Of a DNA stretch of 64,000 nucleotides, positions 26,693-36,790 are shown piece by piece. The first letter of the stretch is position 1; each line of letters starts with the position of its first letter. A program made the translations under genes and the position numbers. The notes below the pieces were generated by a model. That model saw only the letters and a list, made by a program, of their open reading frames with translations. It made no database searches and was not told the DNA's origin. The stretch spans positions 1 through 64,000 of the forward strand of contig NZ_JAFEMW010000004.1 in the NCBI RefSeq assembly GCF_016892625.1. The letters run 5' to 3'. This DNA is from Brevibacterium sp. RIT 803 (GTDB lineage Bacteria > Actinomycetota > Actinomycetes > Actinomycetales > Brevibacteriaceae).

Positions 26693-27994
26693 TCAGCGCA
26701 GCAGACCTTCGTAGTGGCGCTGCTGCATCTGTGCATCGATCTGCTTGACGGTCTCCAAACCGACTCCCACCACGATCAGCAGCGAGGTGCCGCCGAACGG
26801 GAAGTTCTGGTTCGCGTTGATGAGCACCAGCGCGATCAGCGGAATCAGAGCGATGAAGGCAAGGTAGAGCGAGCCCGGGAAGTTGATGCGGCTGAGCACG
26901 AAGCTCAGGTAGTCGGCTGTGGGCTTTCCTGCCCGGATGCCGGGGACGAAGCCGCCGTACTTCTTCATATTGTCGGCGACTTCCTCCGGGTTGAAGGTGA
27001 TCGCGACGTAGAAGTAGGCGAAGAAGATCGTCAACACGGCATAGGTGGCGATGTAGATGGGGTGGTCACCGCGCGTGAAGTAGGTGTTGATCCACTCCAC
27101 CCACTTGCTCTCGGGATCGAAGAACTGCGAAATCAGGCTAGGCAGGTAGAGAACCGAGGAAGCGAAGATCACCGGGATCACACCGGCCATATTGACCTTG
27201 ATCGGGATGTAGGTCGACGTCCCGCCGAACATCCGCCGACCGACCATGCGCTTGGCGTACTGCACCGGGATGCGGCGCTGGGACTGCTCGACGAACACGA
27301 CGAGTGCCACGAGCACCAGACCGACGGCGATGACGATGAGGAAGATGTCGATGCCCTGTTCGCGGAAGATCGCTCCCAGCGACGACGGGAAGGCGGAAGC
27401 CACCGAAGTGAAGATGAGCAGCGACATTCCGTTGCCGACTCCGTGTTCGGTGATCTGCTCGCCGAGCCACATGATGAGGCCGGTGCCTGCCACCAGAGTG
27501 ACGACGAGGACGGCGATGCCCCACCAGGTGTCATTCGTGATGAGGTCGGTGCAACCTTCGATCTGGCCGAAGAGCGCCCCCGATCGCACGGTGGACACGA
27601 GGGTCGTCGCGTTGAGAACGGCCAGCCCGATGGTGAGGTAGCGCGTGTACTGGGTGAGTTTCGCCTGGCCCGAGGCTCCCTCTTTATGGAGCGACTCGAA
27701 GCGCGGAATGACCACGCGCAGAAGCTGCACGATGATGCTGGCGGTGATGTAGGGCATGATGCCCAGAGCGAAGATCGACAGCTGCAGCAGTGCACCACCG
27801 CTGAACAGGTTGATCATCGCGAACCCGCCCTCATTCAGCTGCGGGGACGCCACGCACTCCTGGACCTGGGTGTAGTCGATCCCCGGCGAGGGAATGAACG
27901 AACCGAGGCGGAAGATGACAAGAATGCCCAGGGTGAAGAGGAGTTTGTTCCTCAGGTCGGGCGTTCTGAATGCCCTCCGAATTGCGCCGATCAA
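26693..27994 (-). CDS. secY: Protein translocase channel subunit SecY
   Basis: A 433-residue protein with ten transmembrane helices. Landmarks are the N-terminal FRTPDLRNKLLFTLGILVIFR-type first helix, the plug-region FSGGALLQLSIFALGIMPYI and the cytosolic loop with QQSQRR-like basic residues that meet SecA and the ribosome. It is 284 bases downstream of rplO, behind that operon's terminator, so secY-adk-map probably has its own promoter in that gap. Confidence 0.97.
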   Translation of the reverse strand: MIGAIRRAFRTPDLRNKLLFTLGILVIFRLGSFIPSPGIDYTQVQECVASPQLNEGGFAMINLFSGGALLQLSIFALGIMPYITASIIVQLLRVVIPRFESLHKEGASGQAKLTQYTRYLTIGLAVLNATTLVSTVRSGALFGQIEGCTDLITNDTWWGIAVLVVTLVAGTGLIMWLGEQITEHGVGNGMSLLIFTSVASAFPSSLGAIFREQGIDIFLIVIAVGLVLVALVVFVEQSQRRIPVQYAKRMVGRRMFGGTSTYIPIKVNMAGVIPVIFASSVLYLPSLISQFFDPESKWVEWINTYFTRGDHPIYIATYAVLTIFFAYFYVAITFNPEEVADNMKKYGGFVPGIRAGKPTADYLSFVLSRINFPGSLYLAFIALIPLIALVLINANQNFPFGGTSLLIVVGVGLETVKQIDAQMQQRHYEGLLR

Positions 27995-28204
27995 GCGTCC
28001 TCCTCATTGGGGGATGAAAAAGTCAGGGTCGAAAATACGACCTGGCGAATGAGACAAATACCTGCAAAAGACTACCAGGCTATGACCGTCAGGCTGAAAC
28101 CGAGGGACCGCTTGGACGACTGCTCAAGGCCGATATCGCCGGGACTGTGTCGAAACCGACTCTGAGGCGTCTTCACCCGTCGCAGGAGCGAGAATTCGGG
28201 GACG
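27995..28204. other. Spacer before secY, likely with its promoter
   Basis: No gene is visible. The spacer follows the rplO terminator and precedes secY (minus strand). A long plus-strand frame that crosses it is an antisense shadow of secY and adk. Confidence 0.4.
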
Positions 28205-28239
28205 CAGAAGGGGCGGCCACAGTGTGACCGCCCCTTCTG
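28205..28239 (-). terminator. Terminator after rplO
   Basis: CAGAAGGGGCGG (28205-28216) pairs with CCGCCCCTTCTG (28228-28239). It lies 39 bases past the rplO stop and separates the spc ribosomal genes from secY-adk-map, which in many bacteria are one transcript. Confidence 0.75.
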
Positions 28240-28278
28240 GGGAACCCTGAGAGTTCAGACCCGCTGTGCGAGTGCTGT

Positions 28279-28731
28279 TCAGGCTTCGTTGACGCTTCCG
28301 CCTGCAGCCATGATCTTCTCGAGTGCTGAACCCGAGACCTTGTCTGCAGTGATGTTCAGAGCAACGGTGATCTCACCGGTGCCCAGAACCTTCACGGGCT
28401 GCTTTGGACGCACGGCGCCCTTGGCAACCAGATCGGCGACAGTGACGTCGCCGCCTTCTGGGTACAAGGCCGACAGCTTGTCAAGATTGACAACCTGGAA
28501 CGTCACCTTTGCGGGGTTCTTGAACCCACGCAGCTTAGGCAGACGCATGTGCATCGGAGTCTGTCCACCCTCGAAGCCGTGAGGAACCTGGTAGCGGGCA
28601 CGTGTGCCCTTGGTTCCGCGTCCGGCTGTCTTGCCCTTTGAAGCTTCACCACGACCGACACGGGTCTTGGCGGTTTTCGCTCCAGGGGCAGGACGCAGAT
28701 CGTGGACCTTCAGTGAGTCGTCATTCGACAT
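28279..28731 (-). CDS. rplO: 50S ribosomal protein L15
   Basis: 150 residues. The typical start [20 protein letters not shown], the basic [15 protein letters not shown] loop and the [20 protein letters not shown] block are all present. L15 is a late-assembly 50S protein. It follows rpmD with one base between genes and ends the spc group ahead of a terminator. Confidence 0.97.
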   Translation of the reverse strand: MSNDDSLKVHDLRPAPGAKTAKTRVGRGEASKGKTAGRGTKGTRARYQVPHGFEGGQTPMHMRLPKLRGFKNPAKVTFQVVNLDKLSALYPEGGDVTVADLVAKGAVRPKQPVKVLGTGEITVALNITADKVSGSALEKIMAAGGSVNEA

Positions 28732-28732
28732 A

Positions 28733-28915
28733 TCAATCCACCTCTTCCACAGTCACGAGGTGACGCACGACATTGATCATTCCGCGGATTTCCGGGCGAT
28801 CTTCGCACACCACCACATCGTCGATCCGTTTCAGTCCAAGCGAACGCAGCGACGCGCGCTGGTTCGGCTTGCCACCGATATCGGACTTGCGCTGGGTTAC
28901 CTTGAGCTTTGCCAT
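28733..28915 (-). CDS. rpmD: 50S ribosomal protein L30
   Basis: 60 residues, normal for bacterial L30, with [18 protein letters not shown] and the end [11 protein letters not shown]. Its start codon overlaps the last base of the rpsE stop. Confidence 0.97.
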   Translation of the reverse strand: MAKLKVTQRKSDIGGKPNQRASLRSLGLKRIDDVVVCEDRPEIRGMINVVRHLVTVEEVD

Positions 28916-29607
28916 CAGGACTTCCTCTCGCCTTCAGCAGCCGCCCGCAGCAATGCGTGAGGGGCGACCTCGTCCACAGGCAGACCACGGCGTGCCGCGA
29001 CCTGTTCCGGGCGCTCGAGGCTCTGAAGGGCCTTGATCGCCGCGCGAACGATGTTGATTGCGTTGGCTGATCCCAGCGACTTGGACAAGATGTCCTGAAC
29101 ACCGGCAGCATCGAGGACCGCACGCACCGGACCACCGGCGATGACGCCGGTACCGGGAGCGGCAGGCCGAAGCATGACGACACCGGCAGCGGTCTCACCC
29201 TGGATCGGGTGAGGAATGGTCTTCTGGATGCGGGGGACGCGGAAGAAGCTCTTCTTCGCTTCCTCAACACCCTTGGCAATGGCTGCAGGAACTTCCTTAG
29301 CCTTGCCGTAGCCCATGCCGACCATGCCGTCACCGTCACCGACGACGACGAGGGCGGTGAAGGAGAACCGACGTCCACCCTTGACGACCTTCGACACACG
29401 ATTGATCGTCACGACGTGCTCGATGAACTGGCTCTTCTCTTCACGGTCACCGCGACCGCCGCGTCCACGACCTTCGCCGCGTCCACGACCCTGGCCGCCC
29501 TGACCGCCCTGACCGCCTTGACCGCGGCCACGTGAGGAGCGATCACTGTTGTTATCGGTACGGGTCTCAGCAGCTGGCTGCTGTTCCTTGTTCTCTTCAG
29601 TGCTCAT
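28915..29607 (-). CDS. rpsE: 30S ribosomal protein S5 with Gly/Arg-rich N-terminal extension
   Basis: 230 residues, about 60 longer than E. coli S5. Residues 1-57 or so form a disordered extension rich in Arg-Gly and Gly-Gln ([15 protein letters not shown], then [14 protein letters not shown]). The S5 core follows from [20 protein letters not shown], then [15 protein letters not shown] and [14 protein letters not shown]5 lies at the mRNA entry channel together with S3 and S4. Part of the tail is encoded by three 9-base tandem repeats (29497-29523). Its start overlaps the rplR stop. Confidence 0.96.
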   Translation of the reverse strand: MSTEENKEQQPAAETRTDNNSDRSSRGRGQGGQGGQGGQGRGRGEGRGRGGRGDREEKSQFIEHVVTINRVSKVVKGGRRFSFTALVVVGDGDGMVGMGYGKAKEVPAAIAKGVEEAKKSFFRVPRIQKTIPHPIQGETAAGVVMLRPAAPGTGVIAGGPVRAVLDAAGVQDILSKSLGSANAINIVRAAIKALQSLERPEQVAARRGLPVDEVAPHALLRAAAEGERKS

Positions 29608-29984
29608 AGGGCCAATCCTCCTTCACGTGCACCTTCGGCGATTGCCTGTACACGTCCATGGTAGGCGTTGCCGCCACGGTCGAATACAACAGCTTCGATG
29701 CCGGCTTCCTTGGCGCGCTGGGCTACCAGTTCGCCGACCTTGTGGGCCTTGCCGGTCTTGTCACCTTCAAGCGTGCGCAGGTCGGCTTCCATGGTGGAGG
29801 CCGATGCCAAGGTCTTGCCGACGGTATCGTCGATGACCTGGACAAAGACGTGGCGCGTGGAGCGAGTCACTGACAGGCGTGGGCGTTCCGGCGTACCGCT
29901 GACATGCTTGCGCAGACGAGCGTGACGACGTTTGCGGGCCGCAGCCCTGCCCTTGCCGTAGCTTTCCTTTTTGCCAAAGGCCAT
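29604..29984 (-). CDS. rplR: 50S ribosomal protein L18
   Basis: 126 residues: a basic N-terminus ([18 protein letters not shown]) and the 5S-rRNA-binding body ending [17 protein letters not shown]. It joins L5 on 5S rRNA. The start follows rplF by two bases and the end overlaps the rpsE start by four. Confidence 0.97.
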   Translation of the reverse strand: MAFGKKESYGKGRAAARKRRHARLRKHVSGTPERPRLSVTRSTRHVFVQVIDDTVGKTLASASTMEADLRTLEGDKTGKAHKVGELVAQRAKEAGIEAVVFDRGGNAYHGRVQAIAEGAREGGLAL

Positions 29985-29986
29985 CT

Positions 29987-30523
29987 CTACTTACCAGCCT
30001 TTCCGACCTTGCGACGGACATTTTCTCCGACGTAGCGAACACCCTTGCCCTTGTAAGGCTCAGGCTTGCGCAGCTTCCGGATGTTGGCAGCGGTCTCTCC
30101 GACCAGCTGCTTGTCGATGCCGTGAACGGCCAGCTTGGTCTGTCCGTCGACCGTGAAGGAGATTCCCTCAGCTGGTTCAACGGTGATCGAGTGGCTGTAG
30201 CCCAGAGCGAACTCGAGGTTCGATCCCTTGGCCTGCACGCGGTAACCGGTGCCGACGATTTCGAGAGCCTTCGAGTAGCCCTCGGTCACTCCGACGATCA
30301 TGTTGTTGATCATCGTGCGGGACAGTCCGTGCAGTGAACGCGATTCGCGCTCCTCGTTCGGACGGGCCACTGTGACGACGCCTTCGTCGAGCGATACGGT
30401 GATCGGCTCGGCGATGGTGACGGACAGCTCACCCTTCGGTCCCTTGACGGCGACATCCTGGCCATCGATTTTGACCTCTACGCCATTCGGGACGGAGATC
30501 GGGTTCTTGCCAATACGTGACAT
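29987..30523 (-). CDS. rplF: 50S ribosomal protein L6
   Basis: 178 residues with the two L6 repeats. It begins [17 protein letters not shown], and the C-terminal repeat carries [16 protein letters not shown], the signature that binds helix 97. ATG 30523 follows a GGAAGGAGAGAAGAA site; an in-frame start further upstream lies in rpsH and was rejected. Confidence 0.97.
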   Translation of the reverse strand: MSRIGKNPISVPNGVEVKIDGQDVAVKGPKGELSVTIAEPITVSLDEGVVTVARPNEERESRSLHGLSRTMINNMIVGVTEGYSKALEIVGTGYRVQAKGSNLEFALGYSHSITVEPAEGISFTVDGQTKLAVHGIDKQLVGETAANIRKLRKPEPYKGKGVRYVGENVRRKVGKAGK

Positions 30524-30539
30524 ATTCTTCTCTCCTTCC

Positions 30540-30938
30540 TTACCAGACGTAGGCGAGGACTTCCCCACCCACACCCTTCTTGGCGGCCTGACGATCAGTC
30601 AGGAGACCTGACGAGGTCGACAGGATGGCGATGCCGAGTCCACCGAGGACCTTAGGCAAGTTGGTCGACTTCGCGTAGACGCGCAGCCCGGGCTTCGACA
30701 CGCGGCGCAGGCCGGCGATCGAACGCTCGCGGTTAGGACCGAACTTGAGGTCCATGAGCAGGGTCTTACCGACCTGAGCGTCTTCGACGCTCCAACCGGT
30801 GATGTAGCCCTCGCTCTTGAGGATCTCAGCGATGTTGGATTTCAGCTTTGAGAACGGCATGCTGACGTCCTCGTGATAAGCCGAGTTGGCGTTCCGCAGA
30901 CGTGTCAACATGTCTGCGACTGGATCAGTCATTGTCAT
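30540..30938 (-). CDS. rpsH: 30S ribosomal protein S8
   Basis: 132 residues: [15 protein letters not shown] at the start and the conserved [20 protein letters not shown] near the end. S8 binds helix 21 of 16S rRNA. The 69-base gap to rplE upstream is too short for rpsN, the S14 gene that normally sits here. Confidence 0.97.
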   Translation of the reverse strand: MTMTDPVADMLTRLRNANSAYHEDVSMPFSKLKSNIAEILKSEGYITGWSVEDAQVGKTLLMDLKFGPNRERSIAGLRRVSKPGLRVYAKSTNLPKVLGGLGIAILSTSSGLLTDRQAAKKGVGGEVLAYVW

Positions 30939-31007
30939 TTGGGCTCTAGCCCTTCCTCGTTACGGTTTCCGCCCACGCAATGCGTGCTTGGACCTGCAAC
31001 GTAGCGA

Positions 31008-31577
31008 TTATTTGGTCTTGAACGGGAACCCGAGGTGACGCAGAAGTGCACGTCCCTCGTCGTCGGTGTTCGCTGTAGTCACAACTGTGATATCCATACC
31101 CCGGACGCGGTCAATCCGGTCCTGATCGATCTCGTGGAACATCGACTGCTCCGTGAGACCGAAGGTGTAGTTACCGTTCCCGTCGAACTGACGATCCGAG
31201 AGGCCGCGGAAGTCGCGGATACGCGGAAGAGCCAGAGAGATGACACGGTCGACGAATTCCCACATACGGGTTCCACGCATGGTGACGTGGGCTCCAATGG
31301 GCTGACCTTCGCGCAACTTGAACTGGGCGATGGACTTCCTCGCCCGAGTCACGATCGGCTTCTGACCGGTGATCAGAGTGAGATCGTTGATTGCGCCTTC
31401 GATCAGCTTCGAATCGCGTGCTGCGTCACCCACACCCATGTTCACGACGACCTTGGTCAGACCGGGAACCTGCATGGGGTTTGCGTAGTTGAACTCGTCC
31501 TGCAGCTTGGCCACGATGTCATCGCGGTAAACCTGCTTGAGGCGTGGCGCTGGACGGTTCGTTGTTGTTTCCGTCAT
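31008..31577 (-). CDS. rplE: 50S ribosomal protein L5
   Basis: 189 residues. [14 protein letters not shown] and [20 protein letters not shown] are diagnostic, and [18 protein letters not shown] lies near the end. L5 binds 5S rRNA and contacts the P-site tRNA. Its start overlaps the last base of rplX. Confidence 0.97.
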   Translation of the reverse strand: MTETTTNRPAPRLKQVYRDDIVAKLQDEFNYANPMQVPGLTKVVVNMGVGDAARDSKLIEGAINDLTLITGQKPIVTRARKSIAQFKLREGQPIGAHVTMRGTRMWEFVDRVISLALPRIRDFRGLSDRQFDGNGNYTFGLTEQSMFHEIDQDRIDRVRGMDITVVTTANTDDEGRALLRHLGFPFKTK

Positions 31578-31945
31578 CAGATCTCCTCCCCGGTGCGACG
31601 CGAGACGCGGACGCGGACGGTCTTATCGCGACCATCACGTTCCACAGTTTCCTCGCGGTATCCGACGCGGGTGGGCTTGTTGTCCTTAGGATCAACGAGC
31701 GCCACGTTGGACACGTGGATTGGGGCTTCGTGAGTCTCACGACCACCGGCAGTGCCGCCGGCCTGAGTCTGCGTTGCCTTCTTGTGCTTGATCACGCGGT
31801 TGATGCCCTCAACGAGGACGCGGTTGCGTTCCGGGTACACGGCAAGAACCTTGCCCTGCTTCCCACGATCGCCACCTCGTGACTGACGGGCGCCTGCAAT
31901 CACCTGGACGAGGTCGCCCTTCTTGATCTTGAGCTTGTTCGCCAT
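31577..31945 (-). CDS. rplX: 50S ribosomal protein L24
   Basis: 122 residues, starting [19 protein letters not shown] with a KOW motif (about residues 8-40). Two starts are possible: ATG 31945, nine to ten bases after GGAGG, or GTG 31951, which overlaps the rplN stop as GTGA. The ATG gives the usual N-terminus. L24 nucleates 50S assembly. Confidence 0.95.
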   Translation of the reverse strand: MANKLKIKKGDLVQVIAGARQSRGGDRGKQGKVLAVYPERNRVLVEGINRVIKHKKATQTQAGGTAGGRETHEAPIHVSNVALVDPKDNKPTRVGYREETVERDGRDKTVRVRVSRRTGEEI

Positions 31946-31947
31946 GC

Positions 31948-32316
31948 TCACAACACCTCCGGTGCCAGGGAGACGATCTTCATGAACTTCTTGTCGCGCA
32001 ATTCGCGTCCCACGGGTCCGAAGATACGGGTTCCGCGTGGTTCGCCATCAGTCTTGAGAATGACTGCTGCATTCTCGTCGAACTTGATGTACGAACCATC
32101 GGGACGACGGCGTTCCTTGGCGGTGCGAACGATGACAGCCTTGACGACGTCACCCTTCTTCACGTTTCCACCAGGAATTGCGTCTTTGACGGTTGCCACG
32201 ATGGTGTCACCGATCGAGGCATAACGCCGACCGGAACCACCCAGAATCCTGATTGCCAGGATCTGCTTGGCACCAGTGTTGTCGGCGACCTTGAGTCGCG
32301 ACTCTTGCTGAATCAC
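31948..32316 (-). CDS. rplN: 50S ribosomal protein L14
   Basis: 122 residues, strongly conserved: [20 protein letters not shown] at the start, [11 protein letters not shown] in the middle and [19 protein letters not shown] at the end. L14 forms an intersubunit bridge and binds the silencing factor RsfS. It heads the spc group, 144 bases after rpsQ. Confidence 0.97.
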   Translation of the reverse strand: MIQQESRLKVADNTGAKQILAIRILGGSGRRYASIGDTIVATVKDAIPGGNVKKGDVVKAVIVRTAKERRRPDGSYIKFDENAAVILKTDGEPRGTRIFGPVGRELRDKKFMKIVSLAPEVL

Positions 32317-32403
32317 TATTTTCTCCTGTCGTCGCGCCGGTTCTCACACGATTGGATGAGCCTTGCGGAACGGATTAATGACATTTCACCCCATTCCCGG
32401 TAG

Positions 32404-32434
32404 CCGCCCACGATCTGCTGGAGACCGTGGGCGG
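32404..32434 (-). other. Hairpin between rpsQ and rplN
   Basis: CCGCCCACG (32404-32412) pairs with CGTGGGCGG (32426-32434) in the only sizeable gap inside the S10-spc run. There is no T-run. It may be a weak terminator or processing site dividing the S10 and spc units. Confidence 0.45.
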
Positions 32435-32460
32435 GACCGGGTGGGAGGGGTGGCGTCGGC

Positions 32461-32751
32461 TTACTTGGCGCGTTCGATGATCTCGACGAGCCGCCAACGC
32501 TTCGCGGACGAAACCGGCCGCGTCTCGGACACGAGGACGAGGTCGCCGACACCAGCGGCGTTCTCCTCATCGTGAACCTTGTACTTCACCGACTGGCGAA
32601 GAACCTTGCCGTACAGGCGGTGCGTCTTGCGCTCCTCCACCTCGACGACGATGGTCTTCTCCATTTTGTCGGAAACAACGTAACCACGCGCAGTCTTGCG
32701 GGAGTTACGGTCCGCAGGCGTTGCCTCGGGCTTGGTGGTCTCCGCCATCAC
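32461..32751 (-). CDS. rpsQ: 30S ribosomal protein S17
   Basis: 96 residues. The OB-fold core [20 protein letters not shown] and [19 protein letters not shown] is typical, with a roughly 15-residue N-terminal prefix rich in Thr, Ala and Glu. It overlaps rpmC by four bases. Confidence 0.96.
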   Translation of the reverse strand: MMAETTKPEATPADRNSRKTARGYVVSDKMEKTIVVEVEERKTHRLYGKVLRQSVKYKVHDEENAAGVGDLVLVSETRPVSSAKRWRLVEIIERAK

Positions 32752-32999
32752 TTGTCCTCTTCCTTAGCGTCAGCGGGGTTCGGACGGATGTCCAATTCCC
32801 GCTCATTGAGCACGGTGTAGATACGAGCGATGTCGCGACGCACGGCCTTGAGCCGACCGTGGCTCTCCAGCTGGCCGGTGGCCGACTGGAAGCGCAGGTT
32901 GAACAGCTCGGCCTTAGCCTTCTTGAGCTCTTCGAGCAGACGCTCGTTGTCATAACCGTCAAGTGCGTCCATGGAAAGGTTCTTCGAACCGATTGCCAT
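32748..32999 (-). CDS. rpmC: 50S ribosomal protein L29
   Basis: 83 residues. The helical hairpin core [20 protein letters not shown] and [20 protein letters not shown] is standard, followed by an acidic tail (ADAKEEDK) longer than in E. coli. ATG 32999 lies about nine bases after AAGGTGG; GTG 33005, overlapping the rplP stop as GTGA, is an alternative, the same arrangement as at rplX. L29 sits at the peptide exit tunnel. Confidence 0.95.
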   Translation of the reverse strand: MAIGSKNLSMDALDGYDNERLLEELKKAKAELFNLRFQSATGQLESHGRLKAVRRDIARIYTVLNERELDIRPNPADAKEEDK

Positions 33000-33001
33000 A
33001 C

Positions 33002-33418
33002 TCACTCACCACCTTCGCGGGCCACGATACGGGCCTTGAGCGGAAGCTTGTGGATCGCAAGACGCAGCGCCTCGCGTGCAACTTCCTCGGACACACCGGC
33101 GAGTTCAAACATGACCCGACCCGGCTTGACATTGGCGACCCACCACTCAGGCGAACCCTTACCGGAACCCATGCGGGTCTCGGCAGGCTTCTTCGTCAGC
33201 GGTCGATCTGGGTAGATGTTGATCCACACCTTGCCGCCACGCTTGATATAGCGCGTCATGGCAATACGTGCGGCCTCGATCTGCCGGTTGGTGATGTAGG
33301 CAGGCTCTGTGGCCTGGATGCCGTAGTCACCGAACGACACCTTGGTGCCGCCCTTGGCTGCGCCGCCCCGCTTGGGGTGGTGCTGCTTGCGGTATTTAAC
33401 CCGACGAGGGATCAACAT
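33002..33418 (-). CDS. rplP: 50S ribosomal protein L16
   Basis: 138 residues: [19 protein letters not shown] at the start and [19 protein letters not shown] in the body are invariant features. L16 helps organise the A-site and is essential for late 50S assembly. Confidence 0.97.
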   Translation of the reverse strand: MLIPRRVKYRKQHHPKRGGAAKGGTKVSFGDYGIQATEPAYITNRQIEAARIAMTRYIKRGGKVWINIYPDRPLTKKPAETRMGSGKGSPEWWVANVKPGRVMFELAGVSEEVAREALRLAIHKLPLKARIVAREGGE

Positions 33419-33421
33419 GTG

Positions 33422-34243
33422 TCAGCCCTCCGATCCGGCCTCAGCCGCAGGGGCCTCGGCATTGTTCTCGGTCTTCGGCGCTGCGTCATTCCGGCGCGGT
33501 GCTGCTGCGCCTTCCTGTCCACGACCACGGCCTCCACGGCCGCGCCCACGGCCCTTGGGGCCACGAGCTGCAGGAGCCTTCGCCTGCTCGGCAGCAAGCT
33601 CCTTATCGGTCATATCGCCCTTGTAGATCCACACCTTGACGCCGATGCGACCAAATGTGGTGTGTGCTTCGTGGAAGCCGTAATCGATATTCGCACGCAG
33701 GGTGTGCAGAGGCACACGACCTTCGCGGTAGAACTCGGAACGGCTCATCTCAGCACCGCCGAGGCGGCCGGAGCACTGCACGCGGATGCCCTTGGCACCT
33801 GCACGCTGAGCACTCTGGATCGACTTGCGCATCGCGCGGCGGAAGGCCACACGACTTGCGAGCTGCTCGGCAACTCCCTGAGCAACGAGCTGCGCGTCGA
33901 TCTCAGCGTTCTTCACCTCAAGAATGTTGAGCTGAATCTGCTTGCCGGTGAGCTTTTCGAGCTGACCGCGAATGCGATCGGCTTCGGCTCCACGACGCCC
34001 GATGACGATGCCCGGGCGGGCAGTGTGGATGTCGACTCGGACACGATCACGTGTGCGCTCGATGTTCACCTTGGAGATGCCAGCGCGCTCAAGGCCCTTG
34101 GTCATCATCTGTCGGATCTTCACATCTTCGAGCACGTAGTCGCTGTAGCGCTGTCCCGGCTTAGTCGAGTCAGCAAACCACTTTGACTTGTGATCCGTCG
34201 TGATTCCGAGTCGGAATCCGTTCGGATTGATTTTCTGGCCCAT
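33422..34243 (-). CDS. rpsC: 30S ribosomal protein S3 with Arg/Gly-rich C-terminal tail
   Basis: 273 residues. The KH domain contains [20 protein letters not shown], and [11 protein letters not shown] closes the conserved core near residue 215. The last 55 or so residues form a disordered tail, first Arg/Gly-rich ([15 protein letters not shown]) and then Ala/Glu-rich. S3 forms the mRNA entry tunnel and has helicase-related residues with S4. The start overlaps the rplV stop by one base. Confidence 0.97.
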   Translation of the reverse strand: MGQKINPNGFRLGITTDHKSKWFADSTKPGQRYSDYVLEDVKIRQMMTKGLERAGISKVNIERTRDRVRVDIHTARPGIVIGRRGAEADRIRGQLEKLTGKQIQLNILEVKNAEIDAQLVAQGVAEQLASRVAFRRAMRKSIQSAQRAGAKGIRVQCSGRLGGAEMSRSEFYREGRVPLHTLRANIDYGFHEAHTTFGRIGVKVWIYKGDMTDKELAAEQAKAPAARGPKGRGRGRGGRGRGQEGAAAPRRNDAAPKTENNAEAPAAEAGSEG

Positions 34244-34629
34244 TAACGGTTCCCCTTCCGGCTCTTGCGCTGAGGCAGGTCGTCACCGCTGGCCAGGACC
34301 ACTGAAACGTGGCTTGTGCGCTTCTCAATGCGAAAAGCGCGACCCTGAGCTCGCGGGCGGAACCGCTTCATGGTTGGTCCCTCGTCCACGAATGCTTCGG
34401 AGATGACCAGTTCGTTCTCGTCGAACGCAATGCCCTCCTCGTCGGCCCGGGTACGCGCATTGGCGATTCCGGAGGCAACGAGCTTGTAAATCGGATCTGA
34501 TGCCGACTGTTCTGCAAACTTCAACACTGCAAGTGCTTCGGTCGCCTGCTGACCACGAATGAGGTCGATGACGCGCCGAGCCTTGCGAGGCGTGACGCGC
34601 AGGTAACGCGCCTTAGCCTTGGCTTCCAT
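34243..34629 (-). CDS. rplV: 50S ribosomal protein L22
   Basis: 128 residues, with [18 protein letters not shown] near the N-terminus and the tunnel-lining beta hairpin around [19 protein letters not shown], where macrolide-resistance changes occur in other species; no insertion or deletion is evident there. Confidence 0.97.
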   Translation of the reverse strand: MEAKAKARYLRVTPRKARRVIDLIRGQQATEALAVLKFAEQSASDPIYKLVASGIANARTRADEEGIAFDENELVISEAFVDEGPTMKRFRPRAQGRAFRIEKRTSHVSVVLASGDDLPQRKSRKGNR

Positions 34630-34671
34630 CGCTTCCTTCTCTCTTGTCTAGGATCGTAAGAGTGCCCCGCG

Positions 34672-34953
34672 TCAGCGGCGGCGACCCTTGCGATCGTCCT
34701 TTTCGTGGCCACGGAACGTCCGTGTCTGTGCGAACTCGCCAAGCTTGTGTCCGACCATGGCTTCAGTGATGAAGACTGGAACATGCTTGCGTCCGTCATG
34801 TACTGCGATGGTGTGTCCCAGGAAATCCGGGATGATCATCGAGCGACGAGACCATGTCTTGATTACGTTTTTAGAGTTCTTCTCGTTCTGACGAGCCACC
34901 TTCTGGTACAGGTGTTCATCGACGAAAGGACCCTTTTTGAGGCTACGAGGCAT
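34672..34953 (-). CDS. rpsS: 30S ribosomal protein S19
   Basis: 93 residues, canonical: [39 protein letters not shown] and [17 protein letters not shown]19 pairs with S13 in the head of the 30S subunit. Confidence 0.97.
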   Translation of the reverse strand: MPRSLKKGPFVDEHLYQKVARQNEKNSKNVIKTWSRRSMIIPDFLGHTIAVHDGRKHVPVFITEAMVGHKLGEFAQTRTFRGHEKDDRKGRRR

Positions 34954-34968
34954 AAGTCAGTACTCCAA

Positions 34969-35805
34969 TCAGCGCTTCTTGCCGGTCCGGCGACGGCGCA
35001 CGATGTACTTGTCGCTCTCTTTGTTCGGCCGGCGTGTGCGGCCTTCTGACTGACCCCACGGGCTGACTGGGTGACGACCACCCGAAGTACGGCCCTCGCC
35101 ACCACCATGTGGGTGATCGATCGGGTTCATGACGACACCACGGACGGATGGGCGCTTGCCCTTCCAACGCATGCGGCCTGCCTTACCCCAGCTGATGTTC
35201 GACTGCTCGGCATTGCCGACCTCGCCGATCGTCGCACGGCAGCGAGCATCAACATTGCGGATTTCGCCCGAAGGCATCCGCAGCTGAGCGAACCGGCCGT
35301 ACTTCGCAACGAGCTGCACGGATGAACCGGCAGAGCGAGCGATCTTGGCACCGCCGCCTGGACGCATTTCAACTGCGTGCAGCACGGTACCGACTGGGAT
35401 GTTGCGCAGGGCAAGGTTGTTGCCCGGCTTGATGTCTGCACCCAGACCGGCTTCCACCTGTGCGCCCTGCTTGAGGTTCTGCGGGGCGAGGATGTAGCGC
35501 TTCTCGCCATCTGCATAGTGCAGAAGAGCGATCCGCGCAGTGCGGTTCGGGTCATATTCGATGTGTGCGACCTTTGCCGGTACGCCATCTTTGTCATGGC
35601 GGCGGAAGTCGATGACACGGTACTGACGCTTGTGGCCGCCGCCCTGATGGCGAGTGGTCACGCGTCCCTGGCTGTTGCGGCCACCGCGCTTAGGCAGTGG
35701 GCGCAGAAGTGACTTCTCCGGTGTAGACCGGGTCACTTCGACGAAGTCGGCGACCGATGAGCCACGGCGGCCCGGGGTCGTCGGCTTGTGCTTACGGATT
35801 CCCAT
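34969..35805 (-). CDS. rplB: 50S ribosomal protein L2
   Basis: 278 residues. [20 protein letters not shown] opens it; [19 protein letters not shown] and the C-terminal [18 protein letters not shown], with the His implicated in peptidyl-transfer support, are present. It is the largest core 50S protein at the intersubunit face. Confidence 0.97.
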   Translation of the reverse strand: MGIRKHKPTTPGRRGSSVADFVEVTRSTPEKSLLRPLPKRGGRNSQGRVTTRHQGGGHKRQYRVIDFRRHDKDGVPAKVAHIEYDPNRTARIALLHYADGEKRYILAPQNLKQGAQVEAGLGADIKPGNNLALRNIPVGTVLHAVEMRPGGGAKIARSAGSSVQLVAKYGRFAQLRMPSGEIRNVDARCRATIGEVGNAEQSNISWGKAGRMRWKGKRPSVRGVVMNPIDHPHGGGEGRTSGGRHPVSPWGQSEGRTRRPNKESDKYIVRRRRTGKKR

Positions 35806-35835
35806 GAGTCTTGTCCTTCTTTTACGAAGGATCGC

Positions 35836-36135
35836 TTAGAGCGATCCACCGAAGATGTCGATCGATCCGTCCTTGAGGGCGACAATGGCACGCTTGGTGT
35901 CCTTGCGCTTTCCCCAACCGGTGCGAGTGCGGCGGCGCTTGCCCTGACGATTCAGGGTGTTGACCTTGGCAACCTGCACATTGAAGATCGATTCAATGGC
36001 GTTCTTGATCTCAGTCTTGTTCGACCCCTGATCGACGATGAAGGTGTACTTTCCCTCGTCCATCAGGCTGTAGGTCTTTTCCGAGACGACCGGAGCGACG
36101 ATGACGTCGCGTGGGTCCTTGAAGTTCAGACTCAT
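35836..36135 (-). CDS. rplW: 50S ribosomal protein L23
   Basis: 99 residues: [19 protein letters not shown] and the basic loop [18 protein letters not shown]23 docks trigger factor and the signal recognition particle at the tunnel exit. Its start overlaps the rplD stop by four bases. Confidence 0.97.
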   Translation of the reverse strand: MSLNFKDPRDVIVAPVVSEKTYSLMDEGKYTFIVDQGSNKTEIKNAIESIFNVQVAKVNTLNRQGKRRRTRTGWGKRKDTKRAIVALKDGSIDIFGGSL

Positions 36136-36785
36136 GATGCGTCCTCCGATTTGCGGTATCCGCCCAGGAACGTCTCCAGCGCTGACTCAGTGAACACGAT
36201 GTCATCGGCGATCAGCACATCGTATGTGTTGAGCTGATCGGAGGTGAGCACGTGAACATGAGGCAGGTTGCGAACGCTGCGCTCGGTGAGCTCGTCGTCA
36301 CGGTTGAGCACCACGAGGGTGTTCTTGCGATCGGAGAGGCTGGCCAGAGCGAGCTTCGCCTGCTTGGTCGACGGTGCTTCGCCCGTGATCAGGTTCTTCA
36401 CAACGAAGACCTGATCGAGACGTGCGCGATCCGAGAGAGCGCCGCGCAGAGCAGCGGTCTTCATCTTCTTGGGGGTCCGCTGCGAGTAATCGCGGGGAAC
36501 CGGCCCGTGCACGACTCCACCACCGTTGTACTGAGGAGCACGGATCGAACCCTGACGGGCGTTACCGGTACCCTTCTGGCGGTAGGGCTTGCGACCGCCA
36601 CCGCGTACTTCGGAGCGGGTCTTTGTCTTGTGTGTACCCTGACGGGCTGCTGCCAGCTGTGCGACAACAACCTGGTGGATCAACGGCACGTTGGTCTGCA
36701 CGCCGAAGATCTCGGCTGGCAGGTCAACTGATCCGGTCTTCGCACCAGCAGCATCGACGACGTCGACTGTCTTGACATCAGTCAT
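36132..36785 (-). CDS. rplD: 50S ribosomal protein L4
   Basis: 217 residues. The tunnel loop [20 protein letters not shown] is intact, as is GAPSTKQ-type text in the globular part. In E. coli L4 also represses its own S10 operon; whether that applies here is unknown. It follows rplC by five bases. Confidence 0.96.
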   Translation of the reverse strand: MTDVKTVDVVDAAGAKTGSVDLPAEIFGVQTNVPLIHQVVVAQLAAARQGTHKTKTRSEVRGGGRKPYRQKGTGNARQGSIRAPQYNGGGVVHGPVPRDYSQRTPKKMKTAALRGALSDRARLDQVFVVKNLITGEAPSTKQAKLALASLSDRKNTLVVLNRDDELTERSVRNLPHVHVLTSDQLNTYDVLIADDIVFTESALETFLGGYRKSEDAS

Positions 36786-36790
36786 TACGT

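Noticed and set aside
26498..28165. Open plus-strand frame of about 555 codons opposite adk and secY
   Set aside because: Runs across two certain minus-strand genes and the spacer between secY and rplO; highly charged, low-complexity product typical of antisense reading.
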